Position numbers and translations under genes: made by a program
The notes under the pieces: model-generated
Database searches by the model: none
Told to the model about the DNA's origin: nothing
What the model saw: only the letters and a program-made list of their open reading frames with translations
In this document: positions 1 to 9,008 of the stretch, piece after piece
Layout: each line of letters starts with the position of its first letter
How positions within the stretch are numbered: position 1 is the stretch's first letter
DNA from: CAZCQG01 sp964500775
Lineage (GTDB): Bacteria; Campylobacterota; Campylobacteria; Campylobacterales; CAZCQG01
Length of the DNA stretch: 63,388 nucleotides
NCBI GenBank assembly: GCA_964500775.1
Contig: CAZCQG010000008.1
Span: 1 to 63,388 of the forward strand
Reading direction: 5' to 3'

Positions 1-40
<40 letters not shown>

Positions 41-104
41 GCACACAAAAAATTACGATTGGGGAACATGATTTGAAGATAGTGTCCAAATAAAGCTCCC
101 AGAA

Positions 105-181
105 TGGAGCGGGAAACCGGGCTCGAACCGGCGACCCTCAGCTTGGAAGGCTGATGCTCTAGCCAACTGAGCTACTCCCGC
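105..181 (-). tRNA. tRNA-Gly (TCC)
   Basis: Full cloverleaf on the minus strand. The acceptor GCGGGAG pairs with TTCCCGC, the anticodon loop is CTTCCAA (anticodon TCC), the T arm contains GGTTCGAGCCC, and the CCA end is encoded. It is 77 nt and lies in the Thr-Tyr-Gly-Thr tRNA cluster. Confidence 0.97.
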
Positions 182-208
182 ATGCTACATTCACTTCTCT
201 TAACGAAG

Positions 209-294
<86 letters not shown>

Positions 295-366
295 ATTATA
301 ATCTGGTCAAACGCCTAAATTTTGGTTTATTTGTATTTCTTGTAGAAAACAACCAAAGTAAAAATA

Positions 367-442
367 TGGAGCTGGTGAAGGGACTTGAACCCCCGACCTG
401 CTGATTACAAATCAGCTGCTCTACCAACTGAGCTACACCAGC
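367..442 (-). tRNA. tRNA-Thr (TGT)
   Basis: A 76-nt minus-strand tRNA with acceptor GCTGGTG/CACCAGC, anticodon loop TTTGTAA (anticodon TGT) and encoded CCA. It is the first tRNA of the cluster and sits directly downstream of the promoter at 473-501. Confidence 0.97.
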
Positions 443-472
443 AAAACTATTTGCCTTAATTTGTGAGCCGAA

Positions 473-501
473 ATTATAGTGAGAATATTTTAAAAAGTCA
501 A
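473..501 (-). promoter_or_regulatory. sigma70-type promoter of the tRNA cluster
   Basis: On the minus strand TTGACT (501-496) and TATAAT (478-473) are separated by 17 nt, close to the sigma70 consensus. They lie about 30 nt upstream of tRNA-Thr(TGT), so they should drive the four tRNAs and probably the gene beyond the window. Confidence 0.8.
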
Positions 502-528
502 TACTTTTTTATGGAAAATAGCTTTTTT

Positions 529-1290
529 TCACACATTATCAAAAATAGGCTCCGGCTTGGAAGAGAGGGATAGTTTCCGCTCCATATCTATCGTCGTATA
601 TCCCTCTTTTGAGAATGCGCCAAAAAAAGCTATCGTACCGCTTCTAATATCCTTTTTATTATATGTATACAAAAGATAACCATTGGCGTGCATCGATGCA
701 CGCACGGGGGTCGCTGAAGAGTATGTCGTCAAAATAGCATCTTTTTTTGTAGCTTTTTTAATGTCTGCAAAATACTCCACACTCCAAAGCTCTCTATTCT
801 TTTTATAGCTAAACGGATCTTGGTAGATGACATCAAAGTAATTATCAAAGTGCTTGATATACACTCTAGCATCGCCGATGTACAGCTCCAGTTTCTTTTT
901 CCCGTCGTCATACGTTTGTTCATTTAGCAGTGTGTGCAAGCACTCCAAATATGGTGCAAACTCCCTAGGATACGAGAAATCAAAAAGTTTTTTTAACACT
1001 TCCGCATCAAGCTCCGGGGAATATATCTCTAACGTAACGCCTTCCATAAAAGAATCTAAATAATAAAGAGTAGCGAGTGTGTTATATCCAAGCCCAAAAC
1101 ATATATCTAGGATTCGTATATGCCGCTTCTTTAAAAATTTTATATGTTCCATCGCAGGAATCACGTGTTTTTGCAGACTCTCATTGAGCGCACCGTCTTT
1201 TGTACTGTGGTAGCTCTCTTGGTACTTTTGACTAAAGAGCGTATGACTTCTGTCCGAAGTCTCTACATCCTCATACTCGGCTTCTTTCAA
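529..1290 (-). CDS. mnmD: MnmD/MnmC1-type tRNA methyltransferase (mnm5U34 synthesis)
   Basis: A 253-residue Rossmann-fold SAM methyltransferase. The glycine-rich SAM motif DICFGLGYNT and the downstream motif DPFSYKKNRELWS match the methyltransferase half of MnmC, which methylates nm5(s2)U34 to mnm5(s2)U34 in tRNA anticodons. There is no FAD-dependent oxidase half, so it fits the stand-alone MnmD form. It overlaps the upstream radical SAM gene by 4 nt, implying one transcript. The symbol rests on motif recognition; a paralogous DUF752-family methyltransferase is the alternative. Confidence 0.78.
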   Translation of the reverse strand: MKEAEYEDVETSDRSHTLFSQKYQESYHSTKDGALNESLQKHVIPAMEHIKFLKKRHIRILDICFGLGYNTLATLYYLDSFMEGVTLEIYSPELDAEVLKKLFDFSYPREFAPYLECLHTLLNEQTYDDGKKKLELYIGDARVYIKHFDNYFDVIYQDPFSYKKNRELWSVEYFADIKKATKKDAILTTYSSATPVRASMHANGYLLYTYNKKDIRSGTIAFFGAFSKEGYTTIDMERKLSLSSKPEPIFDNV

Positions 1291-2240
1291 TATATATATC
1301 CATTATCTCGGAGCGTACGGCGAATACTACCCATCACTTCATTCTTTTTCTTACACCACGACGGAGCGAGCAGACTTGGATCGTCATTCCCCGCACTCAC
1401 GCGCTGCACAACCACGCTTGAAGGAATCAAAGCAAAACTTTTTACCAGTAACTCCAAATAAAGCTCTTTACTTATAGGGGTAAAATTTCCTTTTTTTAGC
1501 TCATTGGCAAGTGCGGTCTTTTCGACTACGTATAGCGGATGTATCTTGATACTATCCACCCCCCAAGACAAAACCTTTTTGAGACTTTCTAGCATCATTT
1601 CTCCCGTCTCATTGGGCAATCCGTAAATAAGGTGTGCGCACACTTTGAGTCCAAACTGTTTTGCGAGGGCTATCTTTTCTTCCATCTCTTGTGCGCTTTC
1701 TTGTCTATTGATAAGCGATAACGTAGAATCAAAAATGCTTTGGATTCCAAACTCTATCCAAACTTCGGGAATCTTAGATTTGTATGATGCTAACAACTCC
1801 AATCTCGCTTGATCGACACTGTCCGCGCGTGTACCCACGCTAAGTCCTATCACCCCTTTTTGCGTTACCGCCTTATCGTAGAGAGCTTTTAATGTCTCTA
1901 GCGGCGCATACGTATTGGTATAGGATTGAAAATAGGCGATATATTTTGCATATCCAAGCTCGGACATTTTTGCGGCATACGCATCGAATTGGGCATCTAC
2001 CTCTTGCAATTGTGCGGCTAAAATAGGATTTTGTGTCGAAAAAGAGTTGAGCTTAAAGGGGGATTCTTTTGTTTTTAAATTCGGGCTAAAAGATTCGTTT
2101 TGACAAAAAATACATCCGCCGTACCCCTTCGTGCCGTCGATATTGGGACACGTAAAGCCGCTGATACTAAGGGGGATTTTAGCGATTTTTTGAGGATACC
2201 TCTTTTTGAGGTATCTCCCAAAGGTGAGAATTTTTTTCAA
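1287..2240 (-). CDS. YhcC-family (TIGR01212) radical SAM protein
   Basis: A 317-residue protein of the usual family length (E. coli YhcC is about 309). The N-terminal motif CPNIDGTKGYGGCIFC holds the cysteines of the radical SAM 4Fe-4S cluster in the spacing specific to this family, which differs from the plain CX3CX2C of most radical SAM enzymes. GLPNET and the following Elp3-like segments fit the TIM-barrel core. The substrate is unknown. It lies 2 nt downstream of purF and overlaps the MnmD gene, so all are likely cotranscribed. Confidence 0.85.
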   Translation of the reverse strand: MKKILTFGRYLKKRYPQKIAKIPLSISGFTCPNIDGTKGYGGCIFCQNESFSPNLKTKESPFKLNSFSTQNPILAAQLQEVDAQFDAYAAKMSELGYAKYIAYFQSYTNTYAPLETLKALYDKAVTQKGVIGLSVGTRADSVDQARLELLASYKSKIPEVWIEFGIQSIFDSTLSLINRQESAQEMEEKIALAKQFGLKVCAHLIYGLPNETGEMMLESLKKVLSWGVDSIKIHPLYVVEKTALANELKKGNFTPISKELYLELLVKSFALIPSSVVVQRVSAGNDDPSLLAPSWCKKKNEVMGSIRRTLRDNGYIY

Positions 2241-2242
2241 GA

Positions 2243-3604
2243 CTAGCTGTTTTGCCCTATATATTTACCGTCAAAACAGGCTTTGCAGTACCGTGCATCG
2301 CATTTGGTACTTTTTTGCATCCCCTCCAAAGAGAGATATGCCAAAGAATCCGCACCGATATATTTGCAAACATCTTCGATGCTTTTCGTGGAGTTTATTA
2401 GCTCATCTTTCGTCGGCGTGTCTACTCCGTAGTAGCACGGAGAGATTGTCGGAGGTGCGGAGATTCTCATATGCACCTCTTTTGCTCCCGCGTCTTGTAA
2501 CATCTTGACTATCTTTCGAGACGTAGTTCCCCGTACGATAGAATCATCAATCACGACGAGCCTTTTGCCTGCGATCAGCTCTTTTATAGGGCTTAGTTTG
2601 AGTTTAACTTTTATCTCTCGGTTTTCTTGAATCGGCTCTATAAATGTTCTGCCTACGTAATGGTTTCTGATGATTCCAAGCTCAAAAGGGATTCCTGATT
2701 GCTCGCTATATCCCAAAGAGGCGGCTATACCGCTATCGGGTACGGGAATCACCATATCCGCTTCGATAGGAAACTCTTTTGCCAACTCTTTTCCCATCTC
2801 TTTTCGCACTTGATAGACGCTTTTTCCATAGACAAAAGAATCGGGTCTCGCAAAATAGATGTACTCAAATATACACGGATAAGGATCGCTCTCATAGAGC
2901 TTGACGCTCTTTGGCTCTTTCCCCTCTTCAAAAACCACCATCTCGCCGGGTTCAATATCTCGGATAAACTCTGCACCCACGAGATCAAACGCACACGTCT
3001 CGGAGGCTACGATATATCCACCTTGGTATTTAGCGATACTAAGCGGTCGAAAGCCGTGTCTATCTCGAATCGCAAACATCTTTTTGCGGCTAAGAATCAC
3101 AAGTGAAAACGCCCCTTCGATCCTGTCTATCGCATCGGTGATTCTATCGATAAGTTTGGATTTTTGACTTTTTGCGATGAGGTGTATGAGGTTTTCGGTG
3201 TCCATAAAGCTTTGGAATATCGCCCCTTTTTCTATAAGTTCGGCTCGAATCTTTTGTGCATTCGTAAGATTGCCGTTGTGCGCTATTGCGATTTCGCCGA
3301 GTGAATATCTCGCAAATACGGGCTGCGCATCAAGGATAGAATCCTCTCCTGCGGTCGAATATCTGTTGTGTCCGATAGCACTGTCGCCTTTTAACGTAGA
3401 TAAGCGTTCATCGGTAAATATCGACGTAACTAATCCTCTGTCTTTTATAGTAAAGAGTCTATCACCGTTAGAAGAGGTGATACCGCTTGCTTCCTGCCCT
3501 CTGTGCTGCATAGAAAACAAACCGTAATAGGCAATCTTTGCCGCATTTTCAACGTTAAAAACGCCTATAACGGCGCATTTTTCTTGCAACTTATCTAGCG
3601 CCAT
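2243..3604 (-). CDS. purF: amidophosphoribosyltransferase PurF
   Basis: The first committed step of purine synthesis: PRPP plus glutamine gives phosphoribosylamine. It is 453 residues. Translation begins MALDKLQEK followed by Cys10, implying a short propeptide removed to expose the N-terminal catalytic cysteine of the Ntn glutaminase domain. GHNRYST and NGNLTN are glutaminase motifs. VVIDDSIVRGTTS is the PRPP-binding loop. Cysteines at PCIFEY, SPCYYG and CDARYCKAC match the 4Fe-4S ligands of the Bacillus-type enzyme, so it is probably the oxygen-sensitive Fe-S form. The downstream dapB gene is 1 nt away. Confidence 0.96.
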   Translation of the reverse strand: MALDKLQEKCAVIGVFNVENAAKIAYYGLFSMQHRGQEASGITSSNGDRLFTIKDRGLVTSIFTDERLSTLKGDSAIGHNRYSTAGEDSILDAQPVFARYSLGEIAIAHNGNLTNAQKIRAELIEKGAIFQSFMDTENLIHLIAKSQKSKLIDRITDAIDRIEGAFSLVILSRKKMFAIRDRHGFRPLSIAKYQGGYIVASETCAFDLVGAEFIRDIEPGEMVVFEEGKEPKSVKLYESDPYPCIFEYIYFARPDSFVYGKSVYQVRKEMGKELAKEFPIEADMVIPVPDSGIAASLGYSEQSGIPFELGIIRNHYVGRTFIEPIQENREIKVKLKLSPIKELIAGKRLVVIDDSIVRGTTSRKIVKMLQDAGAKEVHMRISAPPTISPCYYGVDTPTKDELINSTKSIEDVCKYIGADSLAYLSLEGMQKSTKCDARYCKACFDGKYIGQNS

Positions 3605-3605
3605 C

Positions 3606-4376
3606 TTACAATCCTAAAACATCGTTGATGCTATAAAGCCTAGGCTCTTTGCCTACTAGCCATTTTGCAGCCTGAATAGCTCCGTTTGCAAAAGTATCTC
3701 TACTCGTAGCTACATGGGTAAGCTCCAAATACTCCCCGTCCACATAAAAACCAACCGTATGTTTCCCGACTATATCGCCGCCTCGGAGTGACATAACCGA
3801 AATCTCGTCTTTGCTTCGTTGTCCTATGTTTCCGTTTCTTCCGCTCACGCGAACTTTATCCAGCTCTAATCCACGTGCGATAGCTGCGGTATTTGCCAAT
3901 GTCAAAGCCGTGCCGCTTGGAGCATCTTTTTTATGCCTATGGTGCATCTCGCATATCTCTATGTCAAAATCCTCTAACGCTTGCGCCGCTAAATCGGTTA
4001 GCTTATTGAGCATCGCCACGCCTCGCGACATATTAGTAGCATAAAGAATCGGCATCTTTTTGGAAGCCTCTACCAAAAGATTTGTTTGCTCCTCATCAAG
4101 CCCCGTCGTACCTATAACCATAGGGGTCTCATACCCTTCTAGCGCCGCCAAAAGAAGTTTTTGAGTCGCATCCGGCAAAGAAAAATCGATAATAACCTCG
4201 GAGCTTTGCAGGAACGTCTTGTAATCGTTGGTTACAAGCGTAGCCGGTGCTAATGAAAAATCTAACTCTTTTCTGACAAATACGCTCTCAAGATGGATTC
4301 CTTCGAAATCCTTCAGGCGCTCGACTATTAGTCTTCCAACCCTTCCGGTCGCACCGAACACTCCGGCTTTAATCAT
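3606..4376 (-). CDS. dapB: 4-hydroxy-tetrahydrodipicolinate reductase DapB
   Basis: Catalyses the NAD(P)H-dependent reduction step to tetrahydrodipicolinate in the lysine/diaminopimelate pathway. It is 256 residues, the normal length. The dinucleotide-binding GATGRVGRLI is at the N terminus. The catalytic signature EMHHRHKKDAPSGTA, with the HH pair and Lys, is intact. It sits 1 nt upstream of trxB's stop and 1 nt from purF, a compact operon seen in other Campylobacterota. Confidence 0.96.
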   Translation of the reverse strand: MIKAGVFGATGRVGRLIVERLKDFEGIHLESVFVRKELDFSLAPATLVTNDYKTFLQSSEVIIDFSLPDATQKLLLAALEGYETPMVIGTTGLDEEQTNLLVEASKKMPILYATNMSRGVAMLNKLTDLAAQALEDFDIEICEMHHRHKKDAPSGTALTLANTAAIARGLELDKVRVSGRNGNIGQRSKDEISVMSLRGGDIVGKHTVGFYVDGEYLELTHVATSRDTFANGAIQAAKWLVGKEPRLYSINDVLGL

Positions 4377-4377
4377 T

Positions 4378-5316
4378 TTATTTCCTTTCTTCCAAATACG
4401 CTATTGCTTGTAGTGCCGCTATCGCACCGTCGCTTGCGGCACACACGACCTGCTTGGGCGCATCCTCTCGAACGTCGCCCGCGGCAAAAAGTCCTTCAAG
4501 CGAAGTGTGCATTTTAAGATTGACCTTAATCTCTCCGTTTTGCGTCATATCGCAAAGAAATTTGCCGTCTGAATCAAGCAAAACCTGATTATTTATGTCA
4601 TACCCCACAAATACGAATATCCCCGGCACGTGAATCTCTCGTATCGCACCGCTTTCGATGTTTTGGGCAAGCACTTTATTCACGCCGCCGTTATCGCCCT
4701 CTACCCCTTTTACGGAGTGTTTTAAGATAAGCTCGATTTTTGGATTCTCTTGGACGCGCGAGACGGTATTCGGACTAGCCCTAAAGCCCTCTCGTCTGTG
4801 TATCAGATACACCTTTGAGCAGATATTCGCTAGATATAGCGCCTCTTCAAGCGCCGTATCTCCGCCGCCTAGAACTGCGACTTCTTTGTTTTTATAAAAG
4901 AATCCATCGCACGTTGCACAAGTGCTTACCCCTCTGCCCCAGTATTTGTCTTCATTTTCAAAACCGGCTCTTCTCGGTCTTCCGCCCGTTGCGATGATGA
5001 CGCTTTTTGCTTCTACTTTTTTATCGCCGTAAAAAAAGAGTGTAAACGTCTCCCCGTTTTTTGCGACTTTCAACACCTCATCCATCTCGTGCACCAAGCC
5101 GAAACGCTTGCATTGCTCGGGCCAACACTCCATCAATTCCATGCCGGTTTTTACCTCGCACACACCCGGATAGTTTTCGATCTCACTACTTTGAGTGATC
5201 TGACCGCCCGGCATCCCTTTTTCAAACATCACGACATTCTTTAATCCGCCTCTGGTGGCATACAGACCGGCGGTAAGTCCTGCAGGACCTCCTCCGACAA
5301 TGGCTAAATCAAGCAT
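4378..5316 (-). CDS. trxB: thioredoxin reductase TrxB
   Basis: An NADPH-dependent flavoprotein that reduces thioredoxin. It is 312 residues. GGGPAGLTAGLYATRGG is the FAD-binding loop, STCATCDGFF carries the redox-active CxxC, GGGDTALEEA is the NADPH site and AAGDVRE the C-terminal FAD motif. Its start overlaps the stop of the upstream membrane gene (5309-5782) by 8 nt, and trxA lies just beyond, so reductase, unknown protein and thioredoxin form one unit. Confidence 0.96.
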   Translation of the reverse strand: MLDLAIVGGGPAGLTAGLYATRGGLKNVVMFEKGMPGGQITQSSEIENYPGVCEVKTGMELMECWPEQCKRFGLVHEMDEVLKVAKNGETFTLFFYGDKKVEAKSVIIATGGRPRRAGFENEDKYWGRGVSTCATCDGFFYKNKEVAVLGGGDTALEEALYLANICSKVYLIHRREGFRASPNTVSRVQENPKIELILKHSVKGVEGDNGGVNKVLAQNIESGAIREIHVPGIFVFVGYDINNQVLLDSDGKFLCDMTQNGEIKVNLKMHTSLEGLFAAGDVREDAPKQVVCAASDGAIAALQAIAYLEERK

Positions 5317-5782
5317 CTTTGCTCCTTAGAATCTTTAAAGGACTCTCTTGTTTATATTGTGTCCCCTGAAATTTTTCGATCTCAAAAAATATCGGCACTT
5401 CATAGATATTAAATCTTTGTATGATTTTCAATATTGTATTTGTACCCACCCGAAGATAGGTAATATTTTCCGATGATTCTTCATCGGAATCCTGATAGAG
5501 GTCAAGCACCAACACTTCTTCCTTATACTCTGCCGCCAAAGCCTCTATCAAAGCTTTTGCTTTCACATCCCTAGAGCTGATTACGGCAAAAATATACCTC
5601 TTTTTTTGGGGGGTAAATATATCATTTTTCGTATAAAGAATCCATTCCTTAAAATCGATAGTGTTGTATTTGGAAAATTTATAATCGTAATAAGCAAACG
5701 CACTAGCTATGAACAATGCACCGAAAAATGAGGAGAGAAGAAAATTAAGGGAGAAGAGCTTTCTCCCTTTTTGAAACGACAT
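5309..5782 (-). CDS. Membrane-anchored thioredoxin-fold-like protein without CxxC
   Basis: 157 residues, no confident family. A basic N terminus is followed by one transmembrane segment (about residues 11-31). The rest should then be extracytoplasmic. The pattern after residue 60 resembles a thioredoxin fold: a hydrophobic strand (YIFAVISS), a helix, a second strand (VLVLDLYQD), then RFNIYEVPIFFEI, which lines up with the KFGIRSIPTMIFF cis-proline region of the neighbouring trxA product. No CxxC is present and no cysteine was noticed, so it should be redox-inactive by the usual mechanism. It overlaps trxB by 8 nt and follows trxA by 3 nt. The fold assignment is inference. Confidence 0.6.
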   Translation of the reverse strand: MSFQKGRKLFSLNFLLSSFFGALFIASAFAYYDYKFSKYNTIDFKEWILYTKNDIFTPQKKRYIFAVISSRDVKAKALIEALAAEYKEEVLVLDLYQDSDEESSENITYLRVGTNTILKIIQRFNIYEVPIFFEIEKFQGTQYKQESPLKILRSKDA

Positions 5783-5785
5783 TAA

Positions 5786-6103
5786 TTACAGTAAAGAGTT
5801 GATCTTTTCTGCTATAGCTGCTTTTGAACCTGCACCGATCATCTGATCGACAACTTCACCGTTTTTGAAGAAAATCATCGTAGGGATACTTCTAATGCCG
5901 AATTTTACCGCCAAATCTTGTTCTTCATCGGTATTTACTTTGCAAATATTCGCTTTCCCTTCGTATTCGCCTGCTAGCTCATCGATCACCGGCGCCAACA
6001 TTCTGCAAGGTCCACACCAAGGTGCCCAAAAATCGACTAATGAAACACCCTCTTTTACCGTATTTTCAAAATTAGAACTATTTAACTCTATATATTTTCC
6101 CAT
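5786..6103 (-). CDS. trxA: thioredoxin TrxA
   Basis: A 105-residue cytoplasmic thioredoxin with the canonical WAPWCGPCRM active site, a cis-proline at RSIPTMIFFKNG and a C-terminal helix. It is the partner of the TrxB encoded 470 nt downstream. The start has a ribosome-binding stretch (CAGGAGATAAC) just upstream. It is the first gene of the trx-dapB-purF minus-strand group, with a 64-nt gap separating it from yraN. Confidence 0.97.
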   Translation of the reverse strand: MGKYIELNSSNFENTVKEGVSLVDFWAPWCGPCRMLAPVIDELAGEYEGKANICKVNTDEEQDLAVKFGIRSIPTMIFFKNGEVVDQMIGAGSKAAIAEKINSLL

Positions 6104-6167
6104 GGTTATCTCCTGAAATGTTTAGGTTTAAGTAGATTATACAAACATTATTATTAAAAACATAGAA

Positions 6168-6500
6168 TCAAAATGTAATATTTTCTATGTACTCTATATC
6201 TCCCTCTCGTACCAAAATCGCATCGATACAATAGGGCATCGTAATCCCGTTGGCTATCAAATAGATATTAGCGCTTTTTATAACTTTAGCGATTTTTGCC
6301 TTGGTCATATTTTGCGCGGGATCGAAATTTTTTCCGCTTTTTACCTCGATAAAATGTATCACCCTGTCTTTGAGTGCCACAATATCTATTTCTCCGTGTT
6401 TGGTGAAATAATTTTTACAAATGATTTTAAAACCGGTAGATTCTAAAAAACCTACCGCTAGACGCTCTCCTTCTTTTCCGATAAGCGTCGTATTTTTCAC
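6168..6500 (-). CDS. YraN/UPF0102-family protein
   Basis: A 110-residue protein with the family hallmarks GKEGERLAVGFLE, the HGEIDIVALKD stretch and FIEVKSG. Together these make a restriction-endonuclease-like (PD-(D/E)XK) fold, with acidic residues and the EVK lysine as the possible metal site. The biological role is not established. It overlaps the end of hom by 4 nt (ATGA), so it is translationally coupled. Confidence 0.88.
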   Translation of the reverse strand: MKNTTLIGKEGERLAVGFLESTGFKIICKNYFTKHGEIDIVALKDRVIHFIEVKSGKNFDPAQNMTKAKIAKVIKSANIYLIANGITMPYCIDAILVREGDIEYIENITF

Positions 6501-7771
6501 TCTTCGATTCTTATCATAAAAGGTCTAGCTTCAACAACATCAAGCGCTTCCATTTGATCTATCGCACTTTTGATCGCTTTTTCGTTGCTCAAATGGGTAG
6601 ACATCAATAAAGCCGCGTTGCTTTTAGAAGAGGGTTTTTGCCAAAGCGTCTCGATAGAGATATTATTTTCTCCCAAAACCTTGGAGATTTTTGCCAAGAC
6701 GCCCGGCATATCCTTGACGATAAGCCGTAAATAGTATTTTGATTCCATATCCTCTTGCGGCATGAGTCTTAGTCCTGCTTCCATAGGTTTTTTGAATCCT
6801 AGCATCGGCGTTTGATCGGCACTATCTCCTAGGCGTACGATGTCGATGATGTCCGAAATCACCGCACTCGCCGTCGCATCGCCTCCCGCTCCGGCACCGT
6901 AGTACATAGTCTCTCCGACCATATCGCCTACGACACTTATCCCGTTCATCACACCATCAACTTTTGCTATCATTTGCTCTTTTGGGATGAGCGTCGGATG
7001 GACGCGAAGCTCCACCTCTCTCCCTTTGCGCTTTGCAATACCTAGAAGCTTCAGGCTGTATTCAAACTCTCTTGCAAATTCAATATCTGTTTGTGAAATA
7101 TCTTGGATTCCTTCGATGAGAATATCTTCAGGTTTCGCGTCGATTCCAAAGGCGATAGAAGCGAGTATCAATAGCTTGTGTGCAGCATCAAATCCGCCTA
7201 CGTCAAATGTCGGATCGGCTTCGGCGTACCCTAGTTCTTGCGCCTCTTTGAGGACGGTACTGTACGCCACGCCTTCATTAATCATTTTGGTGAGTATATA
7301 GTTACACGTGCCGTTCATGATTCCGCGGATAGAATTTATATGGTTGGCGCTCAAGCCGTTTTTGAGTGCTTTGATAATAGGAATCCCGCCTGCTACGCTC
7401 GCCTCGAAACCAAAAGCGAGATTTCCCGCAATTTCCTGCAACTCATATCTGTGATACGCCAGCATAGCTTTATTCGCCGTGACGTAATGTTTGCCGTTTT
7501 TAAGCGCTTTTTTTGCTACCTCAAATGGGTACTCCACGCCCCCCATAAGCTCTACGATTATATCTATCTTTGGATCGTCAAGTACATCGTTTATATCTGT
7601 AGAGATAGGGATGGTTACCGCCTTATCGGTTTTTGAAAGATCGCGCACGATTCCTTTTTTTACGACTATCTCTTTTCCCGCACGCGCCGCAATAATCTCT
7701 TTATTCCTCTCCAAGATAAGCGCTACGCTACTGCCGACGGTACCTACCCCGATAATCCCTACATTCACCAT
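6497..7771 (-). CDS. hom: homoserine dehydrogenase
   Basis: Reduces aspartate semialdehyde to homoserine for threonine and methionine synthesis. It is 424 residues. The N-terminal Rossmann motif is GIIGVGTVGSSV. The catalytic domain has GGDATASAVISDI and the conserved GIMNGTCNYIL. A C-terminal ACT domain (about residues 350-424, LIVKDMPGVLAKISKVL) suggests amino-acid feedback control. It overlaps the aminotransferase stop by 1 nt and yraN by 4 nt. Confidence 0.96.
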   Translation of the reverse strand: MVNVGIIGVGTVGSSVALILERNKEIIAARAGKEIVVKKGIVRDLSKTDKAVTIPISTDINDVLDDPKIDIIVELMGGVEYPFEVAKKALKNGKHYVTANKAMLAYHRYELQEIAGNLAFGFEASVAGGIPIIKALKNGLSANHINSIRGIMNGTCNYILTKMINEGVAYSTVLKEAQELGYAEADPTFDVGGFDAAHKLLILASIAFGIDAKPEDILIEGIQDISQTDIEFAREFEYSLKLLGIAKRKGREVELRVHPTLIPKEQMIAKVDGVMNGISVVGDMVGETMYYGAGAGGDATASAVISDIIDIVRLGDSADQTPMLGFKKPMEAGLRLMPQEDMESKYYLRLIVKDMPGVLAKISKVLGENNISIETLWQKPSSKSNAALLMSTHLSNEKAIKSAIDQMEALDVVEARPFMIRIEE

Positions 7772-8997
7772 TACTCTGCCTTGTTTTTTTCTTCGTATTG
7801 TTTTAAAAATTGCTTTATATTGCGTGCCGCTTGGCGTATTCTGTTTTCGTTTTCAATAAGGGCAATTCGTACATAATTTTCGCCGTATTCGCCAAAACCG
7901 ATTCCCGGACTCACCGCTACTTTTGCCTCGATGAGAAGCCGCTTGCTAAATTCCAAGCTCCCCAAATGCTTCACGCAATCGGGAATCTCCGCCCAAATAA
8001 ACATCGAAGCCTTAGGTTTGCCGATATTCCATCCCGCATTTCTGAAGCTCTCAACCGTCACGTCACGCCGTTTTCTATACTTCTCGCGAATCTCGTCCAC
8101 ACACTCCTGCGGACCGTCAAGTGCCACAGTAGCCGATACTTGTATCGGCGTATACATCCCGTAATCTATCCAACTTTTTATCTTTTGGAGCGCTTCGATA
8201 AGTTTTTTATTTCCCACGACAAAGCCCACTCTCCAACCCGCCATATTGTAGCTTTTTGAAAGGGTATAGCTCTCTACGGCTACGTCTTTCGCCCCTTCGA
8301 CTTCAAAAATAGACGGTGTCTCATAGCCGTCAAACGTCAAATCGGCATACGCGATGTCGCTAATAACGTAGAATCGCTCCTCTCTCGCCAAAGCCACTAG
8401 CCTTTCGTAGAACTGTTTCGTCACCGTAACGGTGGTCGGGTTGTGTGGGAAATTGACCACGACGAATTTCGGTTTGGGGATCGATTCGCCCAGTGCCCTT
8501 TTCAAATCCTCGAAGAATTTATCTTCGTCAAGCTCGAAGTCCTCGTTCCACGACATCTTTATCTTATTGACGTTCGCCCCGACGATAATAAAAGCATAAT
8601 AGTGAATCGGGTAGACGGGTTCGACGACGATAGCTACGTCGCCGAAATTTGTTATCGCCTGCACGAGGTGGACATACCCCTCTTTGGATCCCATCGTCGC
8701 GACCGTCTCGGTGTCGGGATCGAGATCGACGTTGTATTTTCTTTTGTACCATTTCGTGATTGCCAAACGAAGCTTGTATATCCCTTTACTCGCCGAATAC
8801 CCGTGATTCTTCGGTTTTTGCGCCGCATCGCAGAGTTTGTCTACGATATGCTGCGGTGTCGGACCGTCGGGATTTCCCATACTAAAATCTATGACGTCTT
8901 CGCCCCTTCTGCGGAGGTCCATTTTTATCTCGTTTACCGCCGCAAAGACATACTTCGGTAGTCTTTTTATCTTGTCAAACTGAATCTCATCAAACAT
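7771..8997 (-). CDS. AlaC-like class I PLP aminotransferase
   Basis: 408 residues, fold type I PLP enzyme. DFSMGNPDGPTPQHI near residue 45 and the PLP-lysine motif SYTLSKSYNMAGWR closely resemble E. coli AlaC (glutamate-pyruvate aminotransferase). NFPHNPT is the conserved Asn-containing PLP site. Campylobacterota homologues are often labelled LL-diaminopimelate or aspartate aminotransferase, so the substrate cannot be fixed from sequence. Its position directly before hom would fit aspartate-family metabolism as well as alanine synthesis. Confidence 0.85.
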   Translation of the reverse strand: MFDEIQFDKIKRLPKYVFAAVNEIKMDLRRRGEDVIDFSMGNPDGPTPQHIVDKLCDAAQKPKNHGYSASKGIYKLRLAITKWYKRKYNVDLDPDTETVATMGSKEGYVHLVQAITNFGDVAIVVEPVYPIHYYAFIIVGANVNKIKMSWNEDFELDEDKFFEDLKRALGESIPKPKFVVVNFPHNPTTVTVTKQFYERLVALAREERFYVISDIAYADLTFDGYETPSIFEVEGAKDVAVESYTLSKSYNMAGWRVGFVVGNKKLIEALQKIKSWIDYGMYTPIQVSATVALDGPQECVDEIREKYRKRRDVTVESFRNAGWNIGKPKASMFIWAEIPDCVKHLGSLEFSKRLLIEAKVAVSPGIGFGEYGENYVRIALIENENRIRQAARNIKQFLKQYEEKNKAE

Positions 8998-9008
8998 CGT
9001 GTTTGCCT

